Shown: in pieces, positions 37,192 through 45,733 of the stretch | Layout: every line of letters starts with the position of its first letter | Numbering within the stretch: position 1 is the stretch's first letter | Source: Geobacillus thermodenitrificans subsp. thermodenitrificans DSM 465 | GTDB lineage: Bacteria; Bacillota; Bacilli; Bacillales; Anoxybacillaceae | Length of the DNA: 64,000 nucleotides | Assembly: GCF_000496575.1 (NCBI RefSeq) | Contig: NZ_AYKT01000002.1 | Span: forward strand, 310,001-374,000 | Direction of reading: 5' to 3' | Made by a program: the position numbers and the translations under genes | The notes under the pieces: generated by a model | The model's input: only the letters and a program-made list of their open reading frames with translations | Told to the model about the DNA's origin: nothing | Databases searched by the model: none

Positions 37192-37971
37192 TTGCGAAAA
37201 TGGCTGTATCGTTTGTTTATTGAGCTCACTAATCACTCGCTTTCCTCGAAGCTGCTCGCTTCGTTTGCTCGATCGCGTCTCAGTGCACTGTTGATACCAT
37301 CGTATGCGAAAATTTATCATATTAACCAAGAAGAAATGGAAAAAAGCTTAAAAAATTATAAAACATTGCAGCAACTGTTCGTCCGCCGACTCAAAGCCGG
37401 AACAAGACCGGTTGATGCTGATGAACATGCCATCGTCAGTCCGGTTGATGCGATCATTGAAGAAATGGGGACGATTCAAGAAAACAGCGAAATAATTGTC
37501 AAAGGGAAACCGTATTCGATTGCGGAGATGCTTGGCAGTGCCGAAGCTGCGCAACCGTATGTGAACGGGTTCTTTTTTATTCTGTATTTGAGCCCAAGCC
37601 ATTATCATCGCATTCATAGCCCAATATCTGGCGTGATCGAAAAACAGTGGTCGCTCGGCCGCAAGTCATATCCGGTCAACCGTCTCGGCTTAAAATACGG
37701 GCGGCGGCCGCTCGAAAAAAATTATCGTCTCATCACAGAGGTCACGGCCGGCGGCAAGCGCATGGCAATTGTCAAAATCGGCGCCATGTTTGTTAACAGC
37801 ATCGAGCTGACCCATAAGGAAGAACGGTTGGTGAAAGGGGAGGAAATGGCGTATTTTTCGTTCGGCTCGACAGTTGTGCTGTTGTTTGAACAAGGAAGTT
37901 TTGCGCCCGACCCGCGCATCCATCCGCCGATGCCGATTAAAGTCGGCGAGCGCCTTGGCTATTGGTGCTAG
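37192..37971 (+). CDS. psd: Phosphatidylserine decarboxylase proenzyme
   Basis: Psd converts phosphatidylserine to phosphatidylethanolamine with a pyruvoyl cofactor formed by self-cleavage. In this 259-residue proenzyme the cleavage site is the GS pair in SFGSTVVLLFE, making S226 the pyruvoyl precursor. Other family marks are IVSPVDA near 81-87 and SPSHYHRIHSP near 130-140. It starts at TTG after GGAGGGGACATAC. It is divergent from pssA. Confidence 0.95.
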   Translation: MRKWLYRLFIELTNHSLSSKLLASFARSRLSALLIPSYAKIYHINQEEMEKSLKNYKTLQQLFVRRLKAGTRPVDADEHAIVSPVDAIIEEMGTIQENSEIIVKGKPYSIAEMLGSAEAAQPYVNGFFFILYLSPSHYHRIHSPISGVIEKQWSLGRKSYPVNRLGLKYGRRPLEKNYRLITEVTAGGKRMAIVKIGAMFVNSIELTHKEERLVKGEEMAYFSFGSTVVLLFEQGSFAPDPRIHPPMPIKVGERLGYWC

Positions 37972-38017
37972 GCGCGGGCTGTTTGGACAAACAAAAAAAA
38001 GCCCAAGGGCCCTTCGT

Positions 38018-38158
38018 TTATGATGACAATTTAATTTTATGAGTCAATGACCGGCGCTGGATTTCCTTTTCGATTAGTTCGATGAATTCCGGACTTAAAT
38101 TGAGTTCTTTCGCCTTGAAGTATGATTCGATCAACAGTTCATCGGACAAATGCTTCAT
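38018..38158 (-). CDS. sda: Sporulation checkpoint inhibitor Sda
   Basis: Sda is a helical-hairpin protein that binds the histidine kinase KinA and blocks entry into sporulation while replication is active or damaged. The 46-residue protein reads [14 protein letters not shown] then a second helix [17 protein letters not shown], matching B. subtilis Sda in length and sequence. ATG 38158 on the minus strand follows AAGGAGGGAGAGCGCCG; the longer upstream frame has no site. DnaA boxes lie 105-205 bases upstream, the expected route of control. Confidence 0.95.
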   Translation of the reverse strand: MKHLSDELLIESYFKAKELNLSPEFIELIEKEIQRRSLTHKIKLSS

Positions 38159-38262
38159 CGGCGCTCTCCCTCCTTTTTGAAGGAATATGTTAGGCAGTCC
38201 ATACATATAATGGTAGGTTACTTTCACTGTATCACGATTTACAAACGAGAACAACCGTTCTA

Positions 38263-38363
38263 TTATCCACAGAAGGCAGTGGATAACATGTGGAAAAGAT
38301 GTTTATAACGTGAGTAGGACCTTATCGCTATTGTGTGTATAATGTGGGCAACAGTTATCCACA
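38263..38363. promoter_or_regulatory. DnaA-box cluster between sda and yqeG
   Basis: Two perfect DnaA boxes TTATCCACA are at 38263-38271 and 38355-38363 (plus strand), and two one-mismatch boxes on the minus strand at 38278-38286 (TTATCCACT) and 38289-38297 (TTTTCCACA). A weaker TTGCCCACA is at 38343-38351 in reverse orientation. DnaA controls sda transcription in B. subtilis. Confidence 0.85.
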
Positions 38364-38496
38364 ATTCAGCAGGCGCAAAATTTGTCGAAAACTTTTTTGC
38401 CTTGCTAACTTCGCGGATGGTTGGCAAACTTTGTTTTGAAACGAGAGGGAAAATCCGCTATGATGGGAAAAGCAGAGCGAAAGGCAGGTGGACGAT

Positions 38497-39012
38497 GTGC
38501 TTCATTACTTTTTGCCAAGCCAATTTGCCAAGCGGGTGATCGACATTACGCCAGACGAGCTGAAGAAAAAAGGGGTAAAAGGGATCATCACCGACTTGGA
38601 TAATACGCTCGTCGAATGGGATCGACCAAGCGCGACTCCAGAACTAGCTGCTTGGTTTGAGACGATGAAGCGAGCGGGCATTAAGGTCGTCATCGTATCG
38701 AATAATAATAAACGACGCGTGCAGTCGTTTGCTGAACCGCTCGACATCCCGTTCATTTTCGAAGCGCGTAAACCGCTGACGCGCGCGTTTTTGCAGGCGT
38801 TGGAGATGATGGGGCTGAAAAAAGAGGAAGTCGTTGTCATCGGCGATCAGTTGTTGACCGATGTGCTCGGCGGCAACCGCCTTGGGTTAAATACGATTTT
38901 AGTGGTCCCGGTCGCACAGACGGACGGGATATGGACACGACTTAATCGGAAAATAGAGCGGAAAATTTTAAATGCTATGCGGAAAAAAGGGATGATTTAC
39001 TGGGAGGAATGA
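38497..39012 (+). CDS. yqeG: YqeG family HAD-type phosphatase
   Basis: A HAD superfamily phosphatase of 171 residues, subfamily IIIA; the substrate is unconfirmed, with mitochondrial relatives acting on phosphatidylglycerophosphate. Motif I is ITDLDNTLVEWD (D33 and D35), motif II SNNN, and motif III/IV GDQLLTDVLGGN. I chose GTG 38497, six bases from AGGTGG, which gives the family start (MLHYFLP); a GTG three codons earlier overlaps that site. It leads the yqeGH-aroE-yqeI-nadD-yqeK-rsfS-yqeM operon. Confidence 0.9.
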   Translation: MLHYFLPSQFAKRVIDITPDELKKKGVKGIITDLDNTLVEWDRPSATPELAAWFETMKRAGIKVVIVSNNNKRRVQSFAEPLDIPFIFEARKPLTRAFLQALEMMGLKKEEVVVIGDQLLTDVLGGNRLGLNTILVVPVAQTDGIWTRLNRKIERKILNAMRKKGMIYWEE

Positions 39013-39014
39013 TT

Positions 39015-40124
39015 GTGGAGCCACAACTGCGTTGCATCGGCTGCGGGGCGGCCATCCAGTTTGAAGACCCAAAAAAGGCGGGGTATGCGCCGAAAAGCGT
39101 GCTTGAGAAAGAGACGGAAGAAATCATTTGCCAGCGTTGCTTTCGTTTGAAACACTACAACGAAGTCCAAGATGTGCCGCTTGATGATAACGATTTTTTG
39201 CATATGCTGCACCGCATTGGGGAATCCAAGGCGCTTGTCGTTTACATCGTCGATATTTTTGACTTCAACGGTAGCTGGATTCCTGGTTTGCCGCGGTTTG
39301 CGGTGAACAATCCGATTTTGCTTGTCGGCAATAAGGCCGATTTGTTGCCAAGGTCGGTGAAATATCCGAAGCTGTTGCAATGGATGCGCCGCATGGCTGA
39401 GGAGCTCGGGCTGCGCCCGATTGACGTTCGCCTTGTCAGTGCAGCGAAAGGGATAGGCATGACGGGTGTCATGGAGACGATCGATCGCTACCGCGAGGGC
39501 AGGGACGTCTATGTTGTCGGCTGCACTAACGTTGGCAAGTCGACGTTCATTAATCGAATCATTAAAGAGGCGACCGGCAAAGGGAACGTCATTACAACCT
39601 CGTATTTCCCGGGAACGACGCTTGATATGATCGAAATTCCACTTGAGGGTGGGGCATCGCTGTATGATACACCGGGCATTATCAACCATCACCAAATGGC
39701 GCATTTCGTTGATGCACGTGATTTGAAAATCATTACACCGAAGCGGGAAATCCATCCGCGCGTGTACCAGCTCAATGAAGGGCAAACGCTCTTTTTCGGC
39801 GGCTTGGCCCGCCTTGATTACGTCAAAGGTGGACGCCGCTCGTTCGTCTGTTACGTTGCCAACGACTTAACGATTCATCGGACAAAGCTTGAAAAAGCCG
39901 ACTCGCTTTATGCCAACCAGCTTGGCAGCTTGCTCGCTCCGCCAAGCAAACGCTATGCGGATGAGTTTCCACCGCTTGTGTCGCGCCCGTTGTCGGTTAA
40001 GGAACGAAAAATGGATATTGTTTTTTCCGGGCTCGGCTGGGTGACGTGCAACGATCCGGGCGCCCAACTCGTCGTCCATGCTCCTAAAGGAGTCGATGTG
40101 TTTATTCGCCAGTCGTTGATTTAA
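39015..40124 (+). CDS. yqeH: Ribosome biogenesis GTPase YqeH
   Basis: YqeH is a circularly permuted GTPase needed for 30S subunit assembly. Order of motifs in the 369-residue protein shows the permutation: zinc finger with CIGCG near residue 7-11 and ICQRC near 37, then G4 NKAD, G5 VSAAKG, G1 GCTNVGKST and G3 DTPGI, followed by a C-terminal domain. GTG 39015 is seven bases from GGGAGG and fits the family; an ATG at 39009, overlapping the yqeG stop, lies too close to that site. aroE follows after 22 bases. Confidence 0.95.
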   Translation: MEPQLRCIGCGAAIQFEDPKKAGYAPKSVLEKETEEIICQRCFRLKHYNEVQDVPLDDNDFLHMLHRIGESKALVVYIVDIFDFNGSWIPGLPRFAVNNPILLVGNKADLLPRSVKYPKLLQWMRRMAEELGLRPIDVRLVSAAKGIGMTGVMETIDRYREGRDVYVVGCTNVGKSTFINRIIKEATGKGNVITTSYFPGTTLDMIEIPLEGGASLYDTPGIINHHQMAHFVDARDLKIITPKREIHPRVYQLNEGQTLFFGGLARLDYVKGGRRSFVCYVANDLTIHRTKLEKADSLYANQLGSLLAPPSKRYADEFPPLVSRPLSVKERKMDIVFSGLGWVTCNDPGAQLVVHAPKGVDVFIRQSLI

Positions 40125-40146
40125 CGAGTACGGGAGGGGAGAAAAA

Positions 40147-40977
40147 ATGGAAAACGTATACGGGCTGCTCGGTTTTCCGGTTGAGCACTCGCTGTCACCG
40201 CTCATGCATAATGACGCGTTTGCCTATTTCGGCATTTCGGCGCGCTATCACTTGTTTTCCGTCAAACCGGAGCAAGTCGGTGAAGCCATCGCCGGGGTGC
40301 GGGCGCTCGGTATCGCCGGGGTGAATGTGACAATTCCGCATAAAATGGCAGTCATTCCGTTTTTGGACGAAGTGGACGAGCATGCGCGCCGCATTGGGGC
40401 GGTCAACACGATTGTCAATGACAGCGGCCGGCTTATCGGCTATAATACGGACGGACCTGGATACGTTAAGGCGCTCGAAGAGGAAATGGATATCCATCTT
40501 GATGGCAAGCGGATTTTGCTCATCGGTGCCGGCGGAGGGGCGCGCGGTATTTATTTTTCGCTGCTGTCGACCGCAGCCGAGCGCATTGATATCGCTAACC
40601 GAACGGCGGAAAAAGCGGCGCGGCTTATCGGTGAAGGGGACGAGCGCCGCTCCACTTTTTTTCCGCTTGCTGAGGCCGAGAGACGGCTGGCTGAATATGA
40701 TATTATTATCAATACGACTTCGGTCGGCATGCATCCGCATGTTGATGAACAACCGCTTTCCCTTCAACAGATGCGGCCGGGAACGGTTGTATCGGATATT
40801 ATTTACAATCCATTGGAAACGAAATGGCTGAAGGAAGCGAAAGCGCGCGGCGCCCGCGTGCAAAACGGCGTCGGTATGCTCGTGTACCAAGGGGCGCTCG
40901 CTTTTGAAAAATGGACTGGCCAATGGCCGAATGTCAATCGGATGAAACAGCTTGTCATCAATCAGTTGAGGAGGTAA
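40147..40977 (+). CDS. aroE: Shikimate dehydrogenase
   Basis: AroE reduces 3-dehydroshikimate to shikimate with NADPH in aromatic amino-acid synthesis. The 276-residue protein has the shikimate-binding HSLSPLMHN near 13-21, the catalytic lysine in NVTIPHK near 65, the NTDG motif near 100, and the NADP-binding GAGGGARG loop. Length is normal. Start ATG follows GGGAGGGGAGAAAA. It sits among ribosome and cofactor genes exactly as aroD does in the B. subtilis yqe operon. Confidence 0.97.
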   Translation: MENVYGLLGFPVEHSLSPLMHNDAFAYFGISARYHLFSVKPEQVGEAIAGVRALGIAGVNVTIPHKMAVIPFLDEVDEHARRIGAVNTIVNDSGRLIGYNTDGPGYVKALEEEMDIHLDGKRILLIGAGGGARGIYFSLLSTAAERIDIANRTAEKAARLIGEGDERRSTFFPLAEAERRLAEYDIIINTTSVGMHPHVDEQPLSLQQMRPGTVVSDIIYNPLETKWLKEAKARGARVQNGVGMLVYQGALAFEKWTGQWPNVNRMKQLVINQLRR

Positions 40978-40980
40978 CAT

Positions 40981-41274
40981 ATGTTAACGGGAAAACAAAA
41001 ACGATTTTTACGGGCGCAAGCCCACCATTTAAAGCCGATTTTTCAAGTTGGCAAAGGTGGCGTGACGGAGGCGATGACTGAGCAAATCGCTGCGGCGCTT
41101 GAGGCACGCGAACTGCTGAAGGTGAGCGTCTTGCAAAACTGTGAAGAAGATCGCGATGTTGTCGCCGAACAGCTTGCTGAAGGAACAGGAGCGGAGCTCG
41201 TACAAGTGATCGGTAATACGATCGTCTTGTATAAAGAGTCGAAAGAACATAAACAAATCGTTCTGCCTGACTAA
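40981..41274 (+). CDS. yqeI: YqeI/YhbY family RNA-binding protein (CRM domain)
   Basis: A 97-residue single CRM-domain protein that associates with pre-50S ribosomal particles in relatives. Typical features are the start LTGKQKRFLRAQAH, the conserved GKGGVTEAM loop near 25-33 (equivalent to GxxG) and IGNTIVLYKESKE at the end. It begins three bases after the aroE stop behind GAGGAGGTAACAT. Confidence 0.93.
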   Translation: MLTGKQKRFLRAQAHHLKPIFQVGKGGVTEAMTEQIAAALEARELLKVSVLQNCEEDRDVVAEQLAEGTGAELVQVIGNTIVLYKESKEHKQIVLPD

Positions 41275-41313
41275 GAAACCGTGCGGCCAAGGCAGACGGC
41301 AGGGGGAAGGAAG

Positions 41314-41964
41314 ATGGGAAAAATCGGGATTTTTGGCGGCACGTTTGATCCGCCGCATTACGGCCATTTAATTATGGCTAATGAAGTGCTTGATGCCCTT
41401 CAATTGTCACAAATTTGGTTTCTGCCAAACCGCATTCCTCCCCATAAGCAGAATGAGCAGGTGACAAGAAGCGAGGATCGGCTGCGCATGCTGGAGTTGG
41501 CGGTGGCCGGCCATCCACGTTTTCATATTGAGACGATCGAACTCGAACGGGAAGGGCCTTCATACACGTACGATACGATTCGACAGCTTACGGCGATGCA
41601 TCCGGATGATGAATTTTACTTTATCATCGGTGCCGATATGGTCGAATATTTGCCAAACTGGCACCGCATCGATGAGCTCATCGAGCTTGTGACGTTTGTT
41701 GGCGTCAAACGCCCAGGCTTTTCGATGGAAACGCCATATCCGGTCATCGAGGTGGAAGTGCCGCAGTTTGCCATATCGTCATCGCTCATCCGCGAGCGGG
41801 TACAAAACGGGCAAACGATCCGCTATTTAGTGCCGGAAGGTGTCAGACTTTATATTGAGGAGAAGGGGTTATATGGAGCGAGAACAAGCGTTGCGGATTG
41901 TGAAAGAGCAGCTGACGGAACATCGCTACGAGCATACGCTTGGCGTTGTCGAGACGGCTGTTAA
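41314..41964 (+). CDS. nadD: Nicotinate-nucleotide adenylyltransferase
   Basis: NadD adenylates nicotinate mononucleotide in NAD synthesis. The 216-residue protein has the nucleotidyltransferase HxGH-type motif [11 protein letters not shown] at 8-18 and the ISSSLIRER motif near 164-172. The B. subtilis enzyme ends around GLYES; here the frame continues about 25 residues past the equivalent GLYGA, through the start of yqeK, giving a 92-base overlap. The extra tail ([12 protein letters not shown] and on) looks like out-of-frame yqeK sequence and is probably not functional. ATG 41314 follows GGGGAAGGAAG. Confidence 0.94.
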   Translation: MGKIGIFGGTFDPPHYGHLIMANEVLDALQLSQIWFLPNRIPPHKQNEQVTRSEDRLRMLELAVAGHPRFHIETIELEREGPSYTYDTIRQLTAMHPDDEFYFIIGADMVEYLPNWHRIDELIELVTFVGVKRPGFSMETPYPVIEVEVPQFAISSSLIRERVQNGQTIRYLVPEGVRLYIEEKGLYGARTSVADCERAADGTSLRAYAWRCRDGC

Positions 41965-42442
41965 GCTCGCTGAACGGTATGGGGCTGACGTAAAAAAAGC
42001 AGAATTGGCGGCGATTTTTCATGACTATGCGAAATTTCGTCCAGTTGAAGAAATGAAACAACTCATTTTAGCGCAAAATATGCCCAACGATTTGCTCGTG
42101 TACAATAGCGAATTGTGGCATGCGCCCGTTGGCGCCTATCTCGTGCAAACGGAAGTCGGCCTTGACGACCCGGAAGTGCTCGATGCCATTCGTTATCATA
42201 CGTCTGGCCGCGCTGGCATGACGCTGCTTGAGAAAATCATTTATTTGGCCGATTATATTGAGCCAGGGCGGCGGTTTCCCGGCGTTGATGACGTACGGCG
42301 CCTAGCGGAAGAAGATCTCAACCGGGCGCTGTTGCAGGCGGTGAAAAACACGATCGCCTTTTTGTTAGAGAAGGGGCAACTCATTTATCCGGATACGATT
42401 CATGCGTACAATTCACTCGTGCGCGAAGTGAAGGGGGAATGA
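41873..42442 (+). CDS. yqeK: HD-domain nucleotide hydrolase YqeK (Ap4A hydrolase)
   Basis: A 189-residue HD-fold metal hydrolase; family members split symmetrical diadenosine tetraphosphate. Metal ligands are visible as H in YEHTLGV near 22, HDYAKF near 51-52, H in LWHAPVGA and YHTSGRAGM, and the D in [13 protein letters not shown] 41873 follows GAGAAGGGG and lies inside the 3' end of nadD in another frame. Its stop is next to the rsfS start region. Confidence 0.92.
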   Translation: MEREQALRIVKEQLTEHRYEHTLGVVETAVKLAERYGADVKKAELAAIFHDYAKFRPVEEMKQLILAQNMPNDLLVYNSELWHAPVGAYLVQTEVGLDDPEVLDAIRYHTSGRAGMTLLEKIIYLADYIEPGRRFPGVDDVRRLAEEDLNRALLQAVKNTIAFLLEKGQLIYPDTIHAYNSLVREVKGE

Positions 42443-42447
42443 AGTCG

Positions 42448-42804
42448 GTGACTGAACAAGAAGCATTACAGCTTGTCGTCCGCGCGGCGGATGATAAAAA
42501 AGCGGAAAATATCGTCGTCTTAAACATGAAAGGCATTTCACTTGTCGCCGATTATTTTGTCATTTGTCATGGCAACTCAGACAAACAAGTGCAGGCGATC
42601 GCCCGCGAAATCCAAGATCAAGCGGAAGAAAACGGCCTGACGGTCAAACGGATCGAAGGATTCCAAGAAGCGAAATGGGTGCTTGTCGATTTGGGCGACA
42701 TCGTCGCTCACGTGTTTGCCAAAGACGAGCGCGAGTATTACAACCTCGAGCGGCTTTGGGGGGACGCCCCGACGGAAGACGTCGCGGCCGTGTTGCAGCC
42801 ATGA
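42448..42804 (+). CDS. rsfS: Ribosomal silencing factor RsfS (YqeL)
   Basis: RsfS binds L14 of the 50S subunit and prevents subunit joining when nutrients run low. The 118-residue protein carries the family core DDKKAENIVVLNMKGISLVADYFVI in part, CHGNSDKQVQAIA and the closing YYNLERLWGDAP. An ATG at 42439 overlaps the yqeK stop but sits one base from AAGGGGG, so I prefer the GTG at 42448, ten bases from it. yqeM overlaps its stop by four bases. Confidence 0.93.
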   Translation: MTEQEALQLVVRAADDKKAENIVVLNMKGISLVADYFVICHGNSDKQVQAIAREIQDQAEENGLTVKRIEGFQEAKWVLVDLGDIVAHVFAKDEREYYNLERLWGDAPTEDVAAVLQP

Positions 42805-43544
42805 CATATACCCATTTTGCCGATTGGTATGACGCGCTTATGGCTGAGGCACCGTATGATCAGTGGCAGTCGTTTGTGGAACGAGCCTTTGACCGATATG
42901 CTCAACGGCCCGGTAGACAGGTGATCGACATCGGCTGCGGGACAGCAGAGCTTGCCATCCGCCTCGCGAAGGCCGGATGGCAAGTATCCGGCGTCGATGT
43001 GTCCGAGCATATGCTTGTCATCGCTCAAGAGAAAGCGGAGGCAGCTGGTATCCATGTGCCGTTTTTTGAACAAAACATGGCGGAACTCGACGGGTTTTCC
43101 GATCTTGACGGCGCCTTCATTTTTTGTGATGCTCTGAACTATTTGACAGACGAAGACGATGTGAAGCGGACGTTTTCCGCCGTTTACCGGGCGCTCGGTG
43201 CCGATGGGCTGCTTTTGTTTGATGTCCATTCCGTCTATAAAATGGACGTTTTGTTCCGTGACGCCGTGTTTGCGGATCACGGAGAGGACATCAGCTACAT
43301 ATGGACATGCCATCCACTCGAATGGCCGCATAGCGTCAGTCATGAACTGACGTTTTTTGTCCGTCGCGGCGATCTTTACGAGCGCTTCGACGAATGGCAC
43401 GAACAGCGCACGTTCGAGCGCGCCGTCTATGAGCAATGGCTTGCTGCGGCCGGCTTTGAAGTGCTTGAGGTGACCGCCGATTTTACGGATGCGCCCCCGA
43501 CCGAGACGGCGGAGCGGTTGTTTTTTGTGGCGCGGAAGCGATGA
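42801..43544 (+). CDS. yqeM: SAM-dependent methyltransferase YqeM
   Basis: A class I methyltransferase of 247 residues with motif I VIDIGCGTAELA near 41-52, acidic motif II SGVDVSEHML and motif IV-like GAFIFCDALNYL. The substrate is unknown. The ATG overlaps the rsfS stop (ATGA) and has no ribosome binding site of its own, so it should depend on translational coupling. It is the last gene of the yqeG operon and ends at a bidirectional terminator. Confidence 0.9.
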   Translation: MTYTHFADWYDALMAEAPYDQWQSFVERAFDRYAQRPGRQVIDIGCGTAELAIRLAKAGWQVSGVDVSEHMLVIAQEKAEAAGIHVPFFEQNMAELDGFSDLDGAFIFCDALNYLTDEDDVKRTFSAVYRALGADGLLLFDVHSVYKMDVLFRDAVFADHGEDISYIWTCHPLEWPHSVSHELTFFVRRGDLYERFDEWHEQRTFERAVYEQWLAAAGFEVLEVTADFTDAPPTETAERLFFVARKR

Positions 43545-43576
43545 GAGTGAAGAGTGAAAAAGATCAAAGCAACGCA

Positions 43577-43609
43577 AAAACCCCAGCCGAACAAGCTGGG
43601 GTCTATTTT
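43577..43609. terminator. Bidirectional terminator between yqeM and comER
   Basis: ACCCCAGC (43580-43587) pairs exactly with GCTGGGGT (43595-43602), flanked by AAAAA and CTATTTTT. Confidence 0.85.
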
Positions 43610-43654
43610 TGTCGAACGAAGCAGGATTTTTGTGGCTAGTTGGCGAATAATAAA

Positions 43655-44473
43655 TTATAAAAACTGTTGCTTTATCTTCTCAACCTCTTCGTCAAACTTC
43701 TGATGTGTTTTTGTCAACAACTCTTCGAAAATTCCATCCATTTCCTGTTCAAGGACCGCAATGCCCTCACCGGTAATGCCACCTTTGACGCATACTTTTT
43801 CCTGCAGCGTTTGGAGTGTGTAGAAATCTTGTTTCAGCAATTCCCCGAGGCCGATGATCATATTGGTCGCTAACAACATCGCTTGTTCTTTCGTGATGGC
43901 TGTTTTCGCTGCCGCTGCATTGATGAAGCGTTGCAGCAAATAGCTGAAAAACGCTGGACCGCAGCTTGCGATGTCGGAAGCGACGCGGGTGATCGTATCG
44001 TCGATGTACACTGGCGTAGCGATGCGCCCAAGTAGATCATTGATCGTTTGCCGGCAAGTTGTTGAACATCGCGATCCAAAGGTAACGAGGATGCTGCCGG
44101 AAAGCGCTCGGTTCGTGATGCTCGGAATGGCGCGCACGACTTGACAAGGGACGGCCGCTTCAAGTTGCTTAACGTTAATCGGGCTTGTAATTGAGACGAG
44201 GCAATGCTCGTTTGTCCAATAGGGGGCCAGCTGCTGCAATAACGGATAGATGTCAAGCGGTTTGACGCATAAAAAGATGATGCCTGCCTGCTTGACCGTC
44301 TCAGACGGATCGGTGGCGACCGTAATGCCGGGATATGTTTTTTGTATATTGAACGCTTTTGCGAGCGTACGGTTTGTAATGATAAGCTGTTCAGCTTGGA
44401 CAGCGCCGGAGTCTAAAAGCGCTTCGATTAAAATCGTTCCCATATTCCCCGTGCCGATAACGCCGATGTTCAT
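43655..44473 (-). CDS. comER: ComER, pyrroline-5-carboxylate reductase-like protein
   Basis: A 272-residue protein of the ProC family with an N-terminal Rossmann dinucleotide site (IGVIGTGNMG) and the C-terminal dimer domain with GPAFFSYLLQ and KGGITGEGIAVLE. In B. subtilis comER is transcribed opposite comEABC, as here, is not needed for competence itself and has been linked to sporulation and biofilm formation. The usual ProC tail DSPGGTT is replaced by CVKGGITGEG, so catalysis cannot be taken for granted. Confidence 0.93.
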   Translation of the reverse strand: MNIGVIGTGNMGTILIEALLDSGAVQAEQLIITNRTLAKAFNIQKTYPGITVATDPSETVKQAGIIFLCVKPLDIYPLLQQLAPYWTNEHCLVSITSPINVKQLEAAVPCQVVRAIPSITNRALSGSILVTFGSRCSTTCRQTINDLLGRIATPVYIDDTITRVASDIASCGPAFFSYLLQRFINAAAAKTAITKEQAMLLATNMIIGLGELLKQDFYTLQTLQEKVCVKGGITGEGIAVLEQEMDGIFEELLTKTHQKFDEEVEKIKQQFL

Positions 44474-44553
44474 ATGCAGTCCCCTCCTCCCTCTTTTCGA
44501 TATGTATGAATATCTTCTTCATTTTATGACTCCGTTTAGAAAGGACGAGTGCG

Positions 44554-45165
44554 ATGTGGGAAGCAGTTAAGGCAAGATGGAAAACTGGATTGCTTGTGCT
44601 GTTTGTTGGAGTGGCAGGACTATGGGTGTTCAGCCGTCCGTCTGCCGAAGGGGAGTCCGTCGCCTTGCCGGCTGCAGTTGAAACGGACACCACCAGACCG
44701 GAGGAAGCAGGGATGGAGGCGCCGAAAATCGTTGTCATTGATGTCAAAGGAGCGGTCGTCAAACCAGGGGTGTACGAGATGCCGGCTGATGCCCGCGTCC
44801 GTGATGTGATCGCCAGAGCGGGCGGATTGACGGAAGAGGCGGACGCGGCAAGAGTCAACTTAGCGGCTAAAGTGCGCGATGAAATGATGATTTACGTGCC
44901 AGCGAAAGGTGAAGCGGCGCCAGCACCAGAAGCAGTCGAGGCAGCGCCGGAAGCCGGAACGGAGAGCGGTCTGCAAGTGGCGGTCAATACGGCGACAGCA
45001 GAGGAACTCATGCAAGTCCCCGGCATTGGGCCGGCGAAGGCAAAAGCAATCATCGCCTACCGTGAAGAGCATGGGCCGTTTCAACGAGTTGAAGACTTAC
45101 TGCGGGTCAACGGCATCGGGGAAAAAACGCTGGAAAAATTAAAGCCGTATTTGCTTGTGCCGTAA
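44554..45165 (+). CDS. comEA: Competence DNA receptor ComEA
   Basis: ComEA is a membrane-anchored DNA-binding protein that takes up transforming DNA. The 203-residue chain has one membrane helix (about 11-27), a Glu/Thr/Pro linker, an SLBB domain near 57-115 ([16 protein letters not shown]), a second Ala/Pro/Glu linker, and a C-terminal pair of helix-hairpin-helix motifs ([13 protein letters not shown] and [12 protein letters not shown]). ATG follows AAAGGACGAG. It heads the comEA-comEB-comEC unit. Confidence 0.96.
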   Translation: MWEAVKARWKTGLLVLFVGVAGLWVFSRPSAEGESVALPAAVETDTTRPEEAGMEAPKIVVIDVKGAVVKPGVYEMPADARVRDVIARAGGLTEEADAARVNLAAKVRDEMMIYVPAKGEAAPAPEAVEAAPEAGTESGLQVAVNTATAEELMQVPGIGPAKAKAIIAYREEHGPFQRVEDLLRVNGIGEKTLEKLKPYLLVP

Positions 45166-45265
45166 AGTCAGAGGGAGGAACGATGATAACCAACTTTTTT
45201 CAGCATTGACGGCGCTTTAGGTGACCGATAGACTAAAATTATCGAGACAAGCGGAGGGACATGAT

Positions 45266-45733
45266 ATGGAACGAATGACATGGGACCAATATTTTATGGC
45301 GCAAAGCCATTTGTTGGCGCTGCGCAGCACGTGTACAAGGCTTGCGGTCGGGGCGACGATCGTGCGCGACAAACGCATTATCGCCGGTGGATATAACGGC
45401 TCGATCGCCGGTGGCGCCCATTGCATTGATGAAGGGTGCTACGTCATTGATGGCCATTGTGTGCGAACGATCCACGCGGAAATGAACGCGATTTTGCAAT
45501 GCGCCAAGTTTGGCGTCCCGACGGAAGGCGCCGAGATGTATGTCACCCATTTTCCTTGCTTGCATTGCTGTAAGGCGATTATTCAAAGCGGCATTCGCGC
45601 TGTGTATTATGCGCAAGATTACAAAAACCATCCGTATGCCCTTGAACTGTTTGCCCAAGCCGGTGTCCGCCTCGTGCAAGTGCCGTTGAAGATGGATGTG
45701 TTTGCCCAACTTTCCGGCGGAGGGGAAACATGA
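45266..45733 (+). CDS. comEB: ComEB, dCMP deaminase family protein
   Basis: A zinc-dependent deoxycytidylate deaminase homologue of 155 residues. The zinc and proton-shuttle residues are in TIHAEMNAI near 71-79 and PCLHCCKAI near 99-107. In B. subtilis ComEB also helps place ComGA at the cell pole. ATG 45266 follows GCGGAGGGA; the longer upstream frame lacks a site. comEC starts inside its stop codon region. Confidence 0.94.
   Translation: MERMTWDQYFMAQSHLLALRSTCTRLAVGATIVRDKRIIAGGYNGSIAGGAHCIDEGCYVIDGHCVRTIHAEMNAILQCAKFGVPTEGAEMYVTHFPCLHCCKAIIQSGIRAVYYAQDYKNHPYALELFAQAGVRLVQVPLKMDVFAQLSGGGET

Noticed and set aside
38010-38035. Terminator for sda at GCCC-AA-GGGC next to an A-run
   Set aside because: The stem is only four to five pairs; too weak to call, although the T-tract on the minus strand is good.
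42564-42800. N-terminal extension of yqeM through rsfS
   Set aside because: The extension is out-of-frame rsfS sequence rich in Arg; the methyltransferase fold starts at 42801.
42738-43577. 279-codon minus-strand frame over yqeM
   Set aside because: Antisense shadow of a well-supported methyltransferase gene; no family resemblance.
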